64,000 bases of DNA from Utricularia gibba (Eukaryota > Streptophyta > Magnoliopsida > Lamiales > Lentibulariaceae), in assembly GCA_002189035.1 (NCBI GenBank), contig NEEC01000015.1, positions 2,356,001-2,420,000 on the forward strand, in the 5' to 3' direction. Of this stretch, positions 1 to 12,456 are shown piece by piece. The translations under genes and the position numbers were made by a program. Positions within the stretch are counted from its first letter, which is position 1. Each line of letters begins with the position of its first letter. The notes under the pieces are model-generated. The model ran no database searches and was not told the origin of the DNA. It worked only from the letters and a program-made list of their open reading frames with translations.

Positions 1-273
1 TAAAGTTTCAACTTCTTCTCCATAGACCTCCTCAGCTGTTGGATAGTATTTCTTATCCTCAGCCAAGACAATTTGGTTATCGATATCTACATCCTCTGAA
101 GTAGCCAGCCAGTTACTTGGCTTCCCAGCTCCATTCTCATAATCAGACATATTGTCCTCATCCTCTATCCTGTCATGGCGCTCTTCCTCTTCTTCCTCCC
201 TGTCACTCTCTTGGTCCGATTCAATCTCCGGCCCAATGTAATTCCCGAACTCGTCATACAGATTATCATCCAT
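1..273 (-). CDS. CLO: 116-kDa U5 snRNP GTPase (EFTUD2/SNU114 homolog), N-terminus, cut by window
   Basis: The first 91 codons of a protein that continues past the left edge. It starts MDDNLYDEFGNYIGPEIESD and continues as an acidic, Glu-rich stretch, then a section ending near AEEVYGEEVETL. This is the conserved N-terminus of the EF-2-like spliceosomal GTPase (SNU114 in yeast, EFTUD2 in animals, CLO/GFA1 in Arabidopsis). The protein sits in the U5 snRNP and controls unwinding of U4/U6 during spliceosome activation and disassembly. The GTPase domains lie outside the window. The ATG is preceded on the minus strand by a splice acceptor 10 bases upstream (leader exon edge at 283), so the leader contains an intron. 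Family identification is firm; nothing can be said of the rest of the gene. Confidence 0.9.
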   Translation of the reverse strand, partial: MDDNLYDEFGNYIGPEIESDQESDREEEEEERHDRIEDEDNMSDYENGAGKPSNWLATSEDVDIDNQIVLAEDKKYYPTAEEVYGEEVETL

Positions 274-2252
274 CGCTTGAAACCTGAATAAACACACGAG
301 TTGCATCATTAAAAAAAACACTCCTACTTAAGAACTAGTGACATAAAAGCAAATACCTAATTAAGAAAAATGCAGCAACAATATAAAACAAAATAGACCA
401 AATTTCTCCGCGCACAGAGTCCCCGCGGAGAACGACGACCAAAAATGAAAGCTTACAGAAGCGCCGGGAATGCTAGGTTTTCGGCGGGGGAGAAAGGAGA
501 GAAAGATCGACGAAGAGGAATTTACTTTTTTGCCTACCGAGGATGGAATCACCATGTTGGCGGGCCGCGTATAAAGCCCAACAACTCAACAGGGTCGCCA
601 CGTACTCTCCAGAGCCCATTTTAATGACACCGACGGGCCACCTGCGATCCCCGGTTTCCCCACCGCGCAGACCGCCGCACATCTCCCCATAAATAAATAA
701 AAAAAGTATTTTCCATGCCAAAATGATTACGTCACCTGAGGGAGGTGGTGACACCAGCATCGGGGTTATAAACGTAATCTTTAGGTTACTTGAAGTTGCC
801 ATACTACCAATTTCCCGTAAATAAAGCTGACCGTACGGCGCTCCCCAATAAATCCCACTTCGCTTTTCCTTTCTTTTTTTTTTTTTCAATTTACTTACAA
901 TTACAAAATTCCTTTCAGAATTTGGGGTTTAGGGTTTTGATAATTAGCAAAAAAAAAAATAATTAACGAAAGAAAACCCTAATACCAGAAACCCCACAGC
1001 GAGGTGGGCTACGGTTCCCAAGAGGATAAATATATCCAATAAAAAGAATAATTAAATTTTTATTCAGTAATCTACCAGTACAAACTGACAACCTCTATAC
1101 CTGCTGTGCCGCTGCCACCAAAACACCACCCCCCGCCTCTCCAGCTGCCCCCTTTCCTGCCTTCTTCACATATAATATACCATTTTATTTCCTTTTTTTT
1201 AATTACCAATTCCATTTATTGGAAATTATTAATGAACTATATATTTTTTTAATTTCAATGATGCATCACATCAGTTGGAGATTACTTGTTCTCAAATATC
1301 CCCATGGATTCATTGTTTCACGTGATTTGTTTCATGATTAAATTAATTTTTTTTATCAAATATATATAATTAAATAGAATTTTAAAATAATTTTTATTTT
1401 TAAAAAATTCAGATCCTCGGCTTCTATTTTACATTAAAAATGCGTCATTAATGTTGAATTAAATAGAATCCGAGTGGCGTGGGTGTGGGCTGTGCCCCTG
1501 GGGAGACCACTTGTGGCTACTGTGGTTGGGCTCGGTGGCACGACTCTGGCATTTGGTGGTGTTGCGCACAAAAGTGATGTGGTTAGAGTGACGGGCGTCA
1601 ACTTTTGACCATTCAGCGTTCTCCACGTCTGCTTACCGTCAACGGTTAGGTGACGGCGTTAGTGCTTATGGAAAATATCCATTTTTAATTTTTTTTTTCG
1701 AATTTTAGTAGCTCGTAATTAATATTCGTTCCCGTAGATGTGCGTCGAATAATCAGGTGAGAAGCAATCATTGTCCTACACTCTTCTCCACCCTTTCAGC
1801 AGCTCCTTCCTCCTGCCCAGCGGCAAAACTCGCCGGAGAAATTCTCCGATGGGGATCGCGCTCTTCTCCGTCGCGCTCAGGTGGTAAAGAAAAGAAGTCT
1901 CTTCTTTTCTATTTTCCGTTATGCGTGGTATGTGGTCACCACGTCCAAGAACTGGAGTTGCAGATTTGTAAGAGCTGCTGCACTTGTAAAATACATGGGG
2001 ACGGGGCAGAGGGGTTTTAGGGTTTCGGTGGTATCCACGTGATGCGCTTTGTCTTTTTACCTTAATTTCTGTTGCGTGCTACAGTCTGGTATCCGATGAT
2101 TCCGTGTTCTTCTTCCAACGATCAACAGTGACTGTCCAGTCTTGTTACTGTTTTGTTCTTCTGAGCCACAGCATCACTGACCGGAATTTAACTAGTTTTT
2201 TTTCTCTTTTGCTTGATTGTTTGCAGATGTTAGTGCGTGAAATCTGGGTTTC
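274..2252. other. Divergent upstream region between CLO and the BEL1-like gene
   Basis: About 2 kb between two divergently oriented start codons. On the CLO side there is a leader intron acceptor at 284-285. Two telo-box-like motifs lie at 928-937 (TTTAGGGTTT) and 974-982 (AAACCCTAA). Between about 1180 and 1480 the DNA is AT-rich with nothing recognisable. The stretch 1750-2226 is probably the leader and a leader intron of the BEL1-like gene, because a good acceptor (TTTGCAG) ends at 2226. Open frames here show no family resemblance and I do not call them genes. Confidence 0.5.
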
Positions 2253-2262
2253 ATGGAAATGA
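2227..2262 (+). promoter_or_regulatory. Upstream ORF overlapping the BEL1-like start codon
   Basis: Directly after a likely leader-intron acceptor, an ATG at 2227 opens an 11-codon frame ending in TGA at 2260-2262. It overlaps the main ATG at 2253 in a different frame. Ribosomes starting at this uORF would pass the main start, so it could lower translation of the BEL1-like protein. That role is inferred; only the overlap is seen. Confidence 0.5.
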
Positions 2263-4117
2263 GATCTGAGTTTCGTGGCGCTCAACAAGCTCGCCGTGAT
2301 AAGCTGAGGGCTCTAGATTCCGGCGACAGTAACGACAACCCGTATGCTATTTACGCCGATTGTGTAGGTAACAACGAGATGGGTTACGAGCTCTGCCCCT
2401 GCCCGGAGATGTTGAATGTTCCGGCGAACACGCGGTCGCTTCCGGGCCCACAATGGAAAAGCATTGGTTCTGAATTTGTGGCTAATCACAACCCAGCAGC
2501 TGCACCAGCACCGATGTTTGTCGGAGAGTCGGTGTCCTCTTCTTCGGTTAAACTCGCGAATACTACTACGGCACCTCCTCAGTTCATACAGCAAGATCAG
2601 GGTCAGTGTTTCGGTCCGGTGCACGAACCCGTGTCCTTCCCGGAGAAACCCATGGATCCGGATCTGTACACTCAAGGCGCTTTATCGCTTTCGCTGTCTT
2701 CGGTTCCGCCGCCGACGCTCACTGTGGGTGATGTCGCGAACCTGGCCCGAATGCGTAAAGATGTCGTCGTCGGTCACCGAAATCCCGGCCCCCTCGGACC
2801 GTTCACTGGGTACGCGATAATCTTAAGGAACTCAAAGTTTCTGAGACCAGCGCATCAACTTCTCGAAGAACTTTGCTTCGCTGCGCGGCCCAAAATCCTG
2901 GTGGATGAAATTAGGGTTTCCGGTGAAGATTCCGGTGTCTCTTCACAAGTGTTCGATGAGCAAGGCCGCGATCCCACCGGAACAAACTATTCGCCGGAGA
3001 ACCTTCAGACACGAGCGCGGCTGCTGTTTCTGCAAGAAGAGGTTAGTAATCACCAACCTTCTTACAACATGTCGACGACGTCGTTTTGGAGGTTCTCACT
3101 AGGTTATATCGTTTTGTACCAGGTTTCGAAAAGGTACACGCAGTACCATCAGCAGATTCAGTTGGTTGTTTCGTCGTTCGAGACGGTGGCGGGACTAAGC
3201 TCCGCCACACCATACGTTTCGCTGGCTGTGAAATCCGTCAGCAAGCATTTTCGGTTTCTCAAGAACGCCATCTCCGATCACTTAAAGAACCTGCGAACCG
3301 CCTTGGGACATGATTCATGTCCCCCTTCTAATGTCGAAGCAGGTCCCACTTTCGCGTTCTCCGACCGTGGGTTCTTGATGTCCTCCAAAGGACCCAACGA
3401 CGGCGCTGCCCGCCATTCTTGGCGCCCTCAGAGAGGCTTACCTGAACGCGCCGTCGCCATTTTACGTGCCTGGCTCTTCGACCATTTCCTTCATCCGTAA
3501 GTGCCATGGCTTCAATCCCTGAATCCGTTTTCGCCTACATTTTAATCCTAATATTTGACGGGAAAACGTCCATCCTCTTCTTGTTCTTAGATACCCAACA
3601 GACACAGATAAACACATGCTGGCTTCCCAGACCGGCTTAACCCGAAGCCAGGTACCGCATTATCCTTTCTTCCAACCTAGAAAATATCAGAATAACACCG
3701 ACTGATTTCGCTGTTCTCCAGGTCTCGAACTGGTTCATCAACGCACGAGTTCGAATATGGAAGCCGATGGTGGAAGAGATTCACATGCTGGAGACCAAAG
3801 CCTTGGCCGGGGAAGAGGGTCCCAGTCCGAGCGCGGCAGCTGCAGCATCCGGAGGGAGCCAAAGCCTAGTACAAGGACATCACCAACATGAGATGAGCGA
3901 GAGCGATGGCTGGAATCAGGATAAGAGATCGAGGGTCGAGTATCACCCGCAGCCAGCTCCAGGTATCCGGGGATCCATTGTCGGCTTCGGCGGCGGCTCG
4001 GTATCGCTCACGCTCGGGCTGAGACAGAGCGCGGAGAATGCGCAGCCGGGGCTCCCGGAGAGCCACCATCTGCGACAGCAGTTCGGAAGTCAGTTCATCA
4101 GGGATTTCGTGGGGTGA
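2253..4117 (+). CDS. BEL1-like (BELL/TALE) homeodomain transcription factor
   Basis: Four exons, 2253-3041, 3123-3496, 3591-3651 and 3722-4117, give 539 residues. Seen in order: an N-terminal ZIBEL-type motif (ALSLSLSS), the SKY box ([16 protein letters not shown]), the BELL helix region ([17 protein letters not shown]), then a TALE homeodomain with [26 protein letters not shown] and the recognition helix [11 protein letters not shown], followed by [13 protein letters not shown] second ZIBEL-type motif (VSLTLGL) lies near the C-terminus. BELL proteins pair with KNOX homeodomain proteins in the nucleus to control meristem and organ development. The MVEEIHMLE tail resembles the BLH8/BLH9 (POUNDFOOLISH/PENNYWISE) branch, but I would not assign a paralog. 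The first intron (81 bp) lacks stop codons and is a multiple of three, so unspliced RNA stays open; the splice sites and the BELL domain alignment favour removal. Confidence 0.93.
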
Positions 4118-7100
4118 TTCTCATGGAAGGAAGGTGAGCATCGTCGCACTAGAGCTAATTTTTTAAAAAACTTAATTCCTAAGTATTTTGTAATTTAATC
4201 CTCGCATTGCTCCTCCCAAAAATCATCATTCCCCCAATTCCATCCTTTTGCATGGTCAGTGAACATATTGGGGGTGCAAGTGTACAAATCCGAAACCCTT
4301 GGGGTCATTTTGAAAAATGTAACAACCTTGGGTCCGATTTGAGAAAACAAAAAAGTAACCCTATTCAGCTATTGGGTCTGCAACTGGGCCTCCTCGGAAA
4401 CGCCTTCCTTCACTTGGTCCTCAGTCTCTGAACGGTAAACTGGGTCGAGCCCGGCCCGTTTTGAAAATGGAGAACGAATGAAATTTCAGTAGTCCACAGC
4501 TAGTTGGCAATAGAGCATGTTATTGATGGAGGTCCCCCCGGCTGCCCAAAAATCATTCACTCAAATAATTGCAACGACTTTAAGACATGGGGGGGAGCGA
4601 TACGCTATTAAGTTCCTAACATTAATCAAACAAAGGTCCTAGAAAAATCTTGGGTTAACCGCGTGGTGATGATTCAAGTTGGGTGGCAGGTTGTACGATC
4701 TGGCCCTCATTGGTTACCTAACTCATGGATCGGGTCAACGACGTCCTTTTCAAAGTTCATCATCTCATCTATCCTACACTGAGTTAGTGATAAGGATACT
4801 ATGTGTTGGCTTCATCTTAATCATTCAACTTGTACATTTTTTTTCTAACAAGAAAACCTTGTATAAGATTTCTATAAATAACCCATATGAGATAACAAGT
4901 GGTATCCAAAAAATAAGAAAAATTGAAACTATATCATATTAAGGAAGAGAAATTTCACTAAAATCTGATGAAGAAATGAACATTGTTTCAAACCACATGA
5001 GAAGTTCCAAGAACTAAGGTAGATATTTTTTGTCCTTTTATGAAAAAATTGAAAATCATTCGAAAATATAGAAATATCTTCAAAACCATAATTATCTGTT
5101 GAAAATTGATTTTGAGGAAAGTATACCAAACATAATTTTAGTTTTTCTTATTTTACTGTGATATGAAATGTAATTAACTCTTAATCTTCTTACGATATTA
5201 TATATTTTAGATCAATGATTTTATGTTTTGTCGGGAAAGGGTTATTTTCACTTCTTCCGTGCACAACGTTAGATTCAACGTGACTAATGTGTGTGGGGTC
5301 CCGGCGGTTGGCAGGCGCCAGCCAAACCAGACAGACAGCCATGGACTGCCGCCGGTACTGTTGGGACTCCGTACCCGTCAAACCTTTCCAAGAACTCCAC
5401 AGAGATCTACCCGTCGGAATCTGCATCCAGTCCAAGCGTCCGACGCATCCAACGAGAGAGACCCCATTGAACAGAGGCTGCTGGCAGCAGTACAAGATGA
5501 TACTCCAAGTTAGATAAACCATGGGTGAGATATTCTTATTGAAATTAAAAATTCGATGGTTCGGATGAACACGTACACAAAAAATATAAATAACATCGAA
5601 AAAAATTAAAACCAATTAATTATTAATAATTTATAATTTCTTATATAATTGATTATTCTATTTTTATTTTTAGATGTAGTATTGCTTATCCTTAGATCAT
5701 CTGTATCAATATCCGGAAATGCTTATTTGGTATTTTCGGAAATTGAGTTATTGAGTTTTCTTTATTAAGTTTTCTTTACGTTTGTATCAATTTTCGGAAA
5801 TCATAATATTAAAATAATATTAAAATAAATAGTATAAATTATATTTAAAACGGTTTCCAAAAGAAAACTAAGTTTCCTCATTTCCGTTTCCGTAAAAAAT
5901 TAAAAACAAGTGTAGTGGTTTCCAAAAACATTTTCCCATTTCCGGAAATGGTGACATTTCTGGAAACTAGTAAAGATGCTCTTATAAGACTAACCCCGGA
6001 TGGATGCTTTTGTTGGCATGGGAGGCCCCCATGTTTGATGAGAAAGACTAGAGAGGGGCACAGGGTAGATCTCAATAGTCATTGTTAGGGCAAACTAAGC
6101 ATCAAGACCACGGCATTAGGATCCAGGTTTAGTTAGTGAGCCTACCACCTCTGCACATGCAACAAGACCATTCAAGAAATAATAATCCTGTCAAAGTCCA
6201 AATAGACTGTACATCCTATCCACTTTGTTTTTTTTTCTTTTGTTTCTTAATAATGTATTATTAGGGTGTGTTTGGTTGTGAAATTTAAATATATTAAAAA
6301 TTATGATTCTATTTAAATAATTGTAAAACAGATTCTATTCACACAATGTGAAACACAGGTTTGAATTACAATTTTGATCAACTTCCCTTCCCCAAACTGG
6401 AAAATTCCAATAACGGGGTGAAAATGCAGTATATTAATAGAACGAAAAGTTTGACCTAGGAAAAAGGACGTACGACCGTGGACCGCCCCACTCCACGTAG
6501 GCTAATGACCCCGTCCTGTCCTGTTAATTATCCACGTGTCTTTTGACATTTTCAGATCTGTATCGTATTAGAGTCAAATTAAACGTACAATAAAATTGTT
6601 TTAATTCATTTAAAAAATAATAGATTAATAATATACTAACATTTATTTGCACATTAAAATAGGAGTATAATTGTCGTATACTTATTAATAAACACATAAG
6701 ATCGATATCAAAATGGGGAAATAATATTATTTAATAGCAAGTAGGCTTTTTCGGTATTGGTGATTGGTGGGAATTGGGTGGGAAATTATTGTTCATTTTT
6801 CAATGTGAAGTTCCTATTTCGCCCTCCTGTGCTTTCCCACTGATAAGCTTGGGAATGGAACCTAACTAAATACGTGGGGGTTTGTTTGATCGATGTGGTA
6901 GCGCAAAGGAGTCCGTTTTACGCGCTCATCTTGCAACCGATCCCTGGATCCGAAAATCCAAAATCCTCCTTTGGGTGCTGCTCATTGTTTCTTAGTTCAG
7001 AAGGTTGCCCATTAATTTAGCGCTTTAGTGTGTTTCCATGCACATAGTTTTACTTTTCTGGGTTCTGGGTTCCTGTGTATATATTTGAGACTGTGGGTTT

Positions 7101-7130
7101 TTGAAGCCGTCCTAGAGGTTATTGCGGGAA
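4118..7130. other. Gene-poor intergenic stretch
   Basis: About 3 kb between the BEL1-like stop and the WAV3-type start. It is AT-rich from about 4840 to 6740 with no frame showing family features. A Tourist-like MITE lies at 5695-5981. The last few hundred bases before 7131 are presumably the promoter and leader of the E3 ligase gene. An open frame on the minus strand at 5190-5615 has no recognisable domain and I do not call it. Confidence 0.5.
5695..5981. mobile_element. Tourist-like (PIF/Harbinger) MITE, degenerate
   Basis: A 287-bp non-coding element bounded by TTA on both sides (5692-5694 and 5982-5984), the 3-bp target duplication expected of Harbinger elements. The left end begins GATCATCTGTATCA and the right end, read in reverse, begins GAGCATCTTTACTA, so the terminal inverted repeats share a CATCT core but have drifted. 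Internal copies of a CCGGAAATG-like word are also inverted relative to each other. No coding capacity. The family assignment rests only on end sequence and duplication size. Confidence 0.5.
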
Positions 7131-10100
7131 ATGGGTGGGAGTAAATGGTTTAACTTGAAGTTGAAGTTGGGTCTTGGCCTAAAGCTCAATTCTTGCCTTC
7201 AATCGCCGGGGATGATTGAGGATTCGTCTACGAGGTATTCTGCGGCGCCGCTTTTGCCGGCAGTTGTTGCTCGGGATTCTGAGCGATCGGCGAGAATGTC
7301 CGCTGGGACTTCTTCTGGAATCAATGTGGCCCAAACTTCCGGGAACACGAAGGCTTGTGAGGTGATAATCGGAAACAGGGGATTCTTAATTTTTCATCTC
7401 TTTTCATGTCTCAATGGTGGTGGCTTCTACTTTCTTGATCGGATTAGTGCACTCATTTCGTGAATCTTAACGCCTACGTTTTTAGATCTGGGGATACGCA
7501 TTCACACCGGACAATTATGTGATGGGGTTCGCGTCATGTTGCGGACTTTTTCTTATTTGAAAATTTTGTTTTTTTTTTCGTAATCATCCTTTTCACAGCT
7601 AACATTCTTTACCTTCAAAAAGTTTTGTTGCCAAAGGGAAAAGGAAAGTTTTGATAGGTTCCTACCTCAATTTTCTTAAAAGTAGCATTCCGGACCGTTG
7701 CTTAAAAAATACATGCCTCTGTCTGGATTTTGTTGCAAAACTGCATGCTTTTGTTCGGGTTTGTGGATCTGAATTATGCAAACAGCTTGCATGATCTGAA
7801 CTTGAAAGAGAAGAGAAAAAGGTGAAGTGGGGCTTGATGATGATAACGGAGACCAAAAAAAGTCTTCATGAGAACATGCATATGCAAAATGTCAGAAACG
7901 GCCCCTTGTGTTGTGTCGTAGTTTTCAGTTTGTGTACCGCTGGGTGGGGGGCTAAAGCTGGTGGAATTTCTTTTGATGGACTTATATTCCTTCATCTGGC
8001 CTCATTTGTGGAAACCCCAAGGGGTAGCTACAGTGAAAATTTTCTTGGTTCTGTTTTGTTGCAGTGGAAAAGCAACTACTTTTCTTGGTCAGCAGCACAA
8101 CACATGACATTTCACGTTTCCTTCACTATTCTCACCCCTTTTGATGGAATGAAGTGTGCCATCATTTTGACTTTATGTTGAAAAGCTCATGAAATTAACA
8201 TTTTCATAAGCCAAATAGTTGTAAAGTGGATGACAGTCCTGTAGTGGTTGAGGACTTGTACTTCTTTTGATGGATGTGTCGCTTTGAATCATTCGCTTCA
8301 GTGTTGACCATGAAACAACTTGGGACTTTTGCTTAAGCGTAGTTAGCGTTTGTTGCTTTAGTTAATCTTCTGAACCCAAAGAATGATACTTTATCCTCTT
8401 CTAATGTGCTGTTGTGTCATTCATGCCTACGCAGAAGATATGTGCAATCTGTTTGGTAACAATGAAGCCGGGGCATGGCCAAGCGATTTTCACAGCGGAA
8501 TGTTCACACTCGTTTCATTTCCGCTGTATTGCATCTAATGTGAAGCATGGGAGGCAATCATGCCCTGTTTGCAGAGCAACATGGAACGAAGTTCCTTTTC
8601 AGAGCCCTGCTACCGGTAAGTCTCCATCAAGAGAGGGAGGAAATAATGTGGATGGTTCTTCCAGGCCCCAAAATGCTGAGGCATTTCCACGTATACGCCG
8701 CCGGGGAGCAGTCAGCCACGCTGCACTTCATCAATCTTCAGAGCCTGAAGTATATGATGACGATGATGAAGTAATAGTAAGAGAAGAATCCAGTGGTAAC
8801 CAAAGCCAAATGGCATCGTTATCCGATGGTGGTAAAAAATGTGATTATGTTGGAGAAGTTGAAATTGAAACACATCCGGAATTACCTGCTGTTCCAAGGT
8901 TGGAATCCCATGAGAACTTCTTGGTACTTGTTCATCTCAAAGCCCCGGTTTACGGTGCCGGATTTCCACTAGAAAGGCAAACTTCTATTGCTCCTGTTGA
9001 TCTTGTGACAGTTCTTGATATCAGCGGTAGCATGTCTGGAAGCAAGCTTGCATTGCTTAAAAGGGCAATGGGATTTGTTATTCAAAACTTGGGTCCCTCA
9101 GATCGCCTCTCAGTCATTGCCTTTTCATCAACAGCACGACGTCTGTTCCCACTCCGTAGGATGACAGACGCAGGAAGGGAATTGGCTCTGCAGGCTGTAA
9201 ATGCTCTCAGCTCAAATGGTGGGACGAATATAGCTGAGGGCATCAAGAAGGGAGCCAAAGTGATGTCAGATAGGAAGTGGAAGAATGCAGTCAGCAGTAT
9301 GATTCTTTTGTCTGATGGCCAAGATTCTTACAACACAATCATCTCTAGTGGAGGGTGCTCAAGATCTCATTTCAAGACATTGCTTCCAGCATCCATGCAT
9401 CGCGATTGCCCCTCTGGGCGCCGTATCCCAGTGCATACATTTGGTTTTGGAGCAGATCATGATGCAGCTTTAATGCATTCAATCTCCGAGGAAACGGGTG
9501 GAACCTTCTCCTTCATTGAGGCTGAGAGTGTGATGCAAGATGCTTTTGCACAATGCCTTGGTGGACTCTTGAGCGTCGTTGTGCAGGAACTGAAACTTGA
9601 AGTCGGGTGCATCCATCCCCTGGTCCGACTGACTTCTGTCAAGTCCGGTAGCTACAAGACCATCCTGTCTTCTGATAACAGAGAAGCATCCATTGAAGTA
9701 GGAGATTTGTATGCTGAAGAGGAACGCGATTTTCTAGTAGCAGTCGATGTTCCGGCCGACGAATCCATAGATGAGATGCCGCTGCTTAAGCTCCGATGCT
9801 ATTACAAGGACCCCATTTCAAAAAGCTCGGTGACACAAGACTCTGCATCCAATGATGTAAGAATCCAAAGGCCGTTGTCCATGCCGGAAGCAGCCCCGGT
9901 GTCGATCCCAGTCGACAAGCAACGAAACCGGCTTCATTGCGCAGAGGCAATAGCCGAAGCCAAAGCTGCTGCTGAACGAGGTGATTTGGCCTCAGCTACA
10001 ACCATTCTAGAAAACTGCAGAAACCAACTGTCTGCAACAATTTCAGCGAGGGCAGAAGACCCCCTTGTCCTAGCACTGATGTCGGAGTTGGGAGAGATGC

Positions 10101-10357
10101 AGCAACGAATGGCTAGTCGACAAGTCTACGAGACCTCCGGGAGAGCTTATGTCCTGTCCGGCCTCAGCTCACACACCAGACAAAGAACAACAACACGAGG
10201 TCACTCAACGGACAGTGGAAGTAGCCTTGCTCACTTGTATCAAACTCCGACAATGGTCGACATGGTGAACTTGTCGCAGACGATGTCGTTCGGAGCACCT
10301 CCGCACCCGAAAAACAGACGGCCCCGTTCATCTCTGGCTAGACATAGCCCGAGGTGA
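7131..10357 (+). CDS. WAV3: RING-H2/VWA E3 ubiquitin ligase, WAVY GROWTH 3 family
   Basis: Two exons, 7131-7361 and 8435-10357, separated by a 1,073-bp intron, give 717 residues. The short first exon encodes a basic N-terminus starting MGGSKWFNLKL. Exon 2 opens with a RING finger: CAIC, then CSHSFHFRC, then CPVC, a C3H2C3 pattern. An acidic linker follows, then a von Willebrand A domain with the metal-binding DISGS motif (LVTVLDISGSMSGSKL). The C-terminal third is the helical region typical of this family (YKDPISK through GEMQQRM). WAV3 and its paralogs are E3 ligases needed for normal root gravitropism and auxin-related growth in Arabidopsis. ATG 7131 was chosen because it begins the conserved GGSKW sequence. 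The frame is intact. Which member of the WAV3/WAVH/EDA40 group it is remains open. Confidence 0.92.
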
Positions 10358-10859
10358 TCCTTCCGTGAAATTATTGGAAGTTTTGGGGTGGAAGCGGAAT
10401 AATCGAAGATATGGTGAATTATTTAGAATTTTAATTTCTACGCCTTTTGTGTACAAAAAAAAACATTCATTTTCCTCTTAATTGGAAAAAAAAAAAAGAG
10501 GTACAAGTTTCATTCATTCATAATTTTTTAGAAGATTTGAAATTGTTTTTTTTTTAAAAAAAAATGTGATGGGCTGGTTGTCGGACCCTTCTAATTTTGT
10601 TATTACTGATTAAAATAATTTCAAAATAATACTATAACGCCATGTTTATTTTATTGTTTTTTTTTCTTGAATATTCGAAACAAAAAAAGTTTCAAATAAA
10701 GGTCAGGGCGGGGGCAATTTGTGACATTTTTGCAAATTCAAAGCCCTTGCTTGAAAGGGTTTGGAACTCCTCTCTACAAATTTTACTTGCCGGTGGTGAT
10801 TGCAGGAAGGAGAGCGGGAAGGCCAGAGACGGAGGTTCGCCGCGAAGCTTGTGAAGGTG
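10358..10859. other. Spacer between WAV3-type gene and MTR3
   Basis: About 500 bp holding the 3' untranslated region of the E3 ligase gene, several A- and T-runs (for example around 10450-10560), and the leader of the exosome gene. No further gene is visible. Confidence 0.5.
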
Positions 10860-12368
10860 ATGGCCGGAAAATCCAGCACGACGCCGTCGACATACTCGCC
10901 GGCTTTTCTGGGACAGAAGAAGAAGAGGACACCTGTGCTCGACTCTGAATATACTCGCTCCGATGGCCGAGGCCCACTCGAATGCCGACCTGCATGTATG
11001 TATCATGATCAATGAGCACTCTCAATTTGTGGTTTCTGGGTTTATTTAACTAGGAATTGATGTTTTCCGTCTAGTGTTGTCATGGAACTTGAATTCTATA
11101 TGTTGGCATGAACAAATTCCTATAGAAAATTGGTAACCTGACGCTGAGAAGTTTCTCTGCAGTTTTACGGACTGGAGCTGTGAATTCTGCTTCAGGTTCT
11201 GCCTATGCTGATTTTGGGAACACAAAAGTGATCGTTTCTGTGTGAGTCTCTGTAGTTGATTGGAATACGCACATCGTTATAGAGGCTATGCAACTTTTGC
11301 AACTGTACATCATTGCTTTCTTTCGAATTATTTTTGTTTCTGTAGTATGTCCCTATAAGTTACTTGGTTTTGCTGCCCAGTTTTGGCCCTAGAGAAAGTA
11401 AGAAAGCAATGATGTACACTGACACGGGACGACTGAATTGCAACATAAGCTATGCAACTTTTGCAACTCCAGTTCGTGGTCAGGTTAATCTGCTTGTTCC
11501 AACCCCTTTCTGTGGTTCTCTTCATTTGTAAACTTATACATCCTGTCTGTCGTTCAGGCTCCAGAAACTAAGGATCTTTCAGCCATGCTCCACAAATCCC
11601 TGGAAGGTGCTATTATACTGGAATCTTTTCCTAAAACAACCGTTGATGTCTTCGCTTTAGTGTTGGAATCGGGTGGAAGTAAGTACCTTATGTTAATGTT
11701 TCAATACCTTGCATTTGATAGGTGAAAGAAAGTGTACTATTCAGCACCATTGCTCATTATAATACATTTCCATGCTTATTCACAGCTTCGTTCTTGACCT
11801 GGTCTTTTAATCGAGTCCATGATTAGATAATTCCTAGTTTTAGTGATTGTATCAAGGCTTCACCCACTCTCATGGTTCATACACTAATGCTACAGGTGAT
11901 CTCCCAGTAATCACAACATGCGCAAGTCTTGCTCTGGCGGATGCAGGGATCATGCTATACGATCTGGTGGCCTCTGTTTCCGTGGTACTCATCGACATTC
12001 CTCATTCTCCTTAAAACGCCATGAAAATCAGCAAAGTAATCCCATCGCTCTGTGTGTTTGCAGTCATGTCTAGGGAAAAATCTCCTCATCGACCCCATCA
12101 CCGAAGAAGAAGGATTCGAAGATGCAAGCATGATGATCACCTGCATGCCGTCGCGCAATGAGGTGACTCAGATGCTCGTCACAGGTGAATGGTCAACTTC
12201 AAAGCTCCATGAGGTGCGACTCCATGGCTCTGAAACGTTCCTTATACAACATCCCCAAATTATCCAACTCCTGTGCAGGCGATGCAGCTGTGCTTGGATG
12301 CTTGTTCCAAGCTTTCCCAACTCATGAGATCTTGTCTCAGAGAAGCTGCCACTGGTCCACAAGACTGA
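10860..12368 (+). CDS. RRP41L: Exosome complex core subunit MTR3 (RRP41-like)
   Basis: Seven exons, 10860-10995, 11163-11241, 11381-11483, 11558-11678, 11896-11984, 12064-12213 and 12279-12368, give 255 residues with an intact frame. The protein has an RNase PH fold: RSDGRGP near residue 40, SGSAYADFGNTKVIVSVFGP, SYATFATP, TTVDVFALVLESGG, CASLALADAGIMLYDLV, and DPITEEEGFEDASMMI. This matches the plant MTR3 subunit (RRP41L), one of six RNase PH-like proteins forming the ring of the RNA exosome that processes and degrades RNA in nucleus and cytosol. The ring members in plants other than RRP41 are generally considered structural. Intron 2 contains a small rearranged patch copied from exon 3 (see findings). 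Confidence 0.93.
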
Positions 12369-12456
12369 CACCTTCTCAATTAGTGTTTTTTCTCCTAGTT
12401 GCATCCCAAAATCAACCCTCCAACTTAAATCTCTTTTTTTTTATTAACAAATGGCA

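Noticed and set aside
1757-2020. Open frame upstream of the BEL1-like gene
   Set aside because: Starts with Ser/Pro-rich low-information sequence and most likely lies in the leader or leader intron.
5190-5615. Open frame of 141 codons on the minus strand
   Set aside because: No recognisable domain, AT-rich ends, no splice partners; sits in the gene-poor stretch.
6261-6400. TAGGGTGTGTTTGGTTG word, typical of some hAT-type element ends
   Set aside because: No matching inverted end or target duplication could be found nearby.
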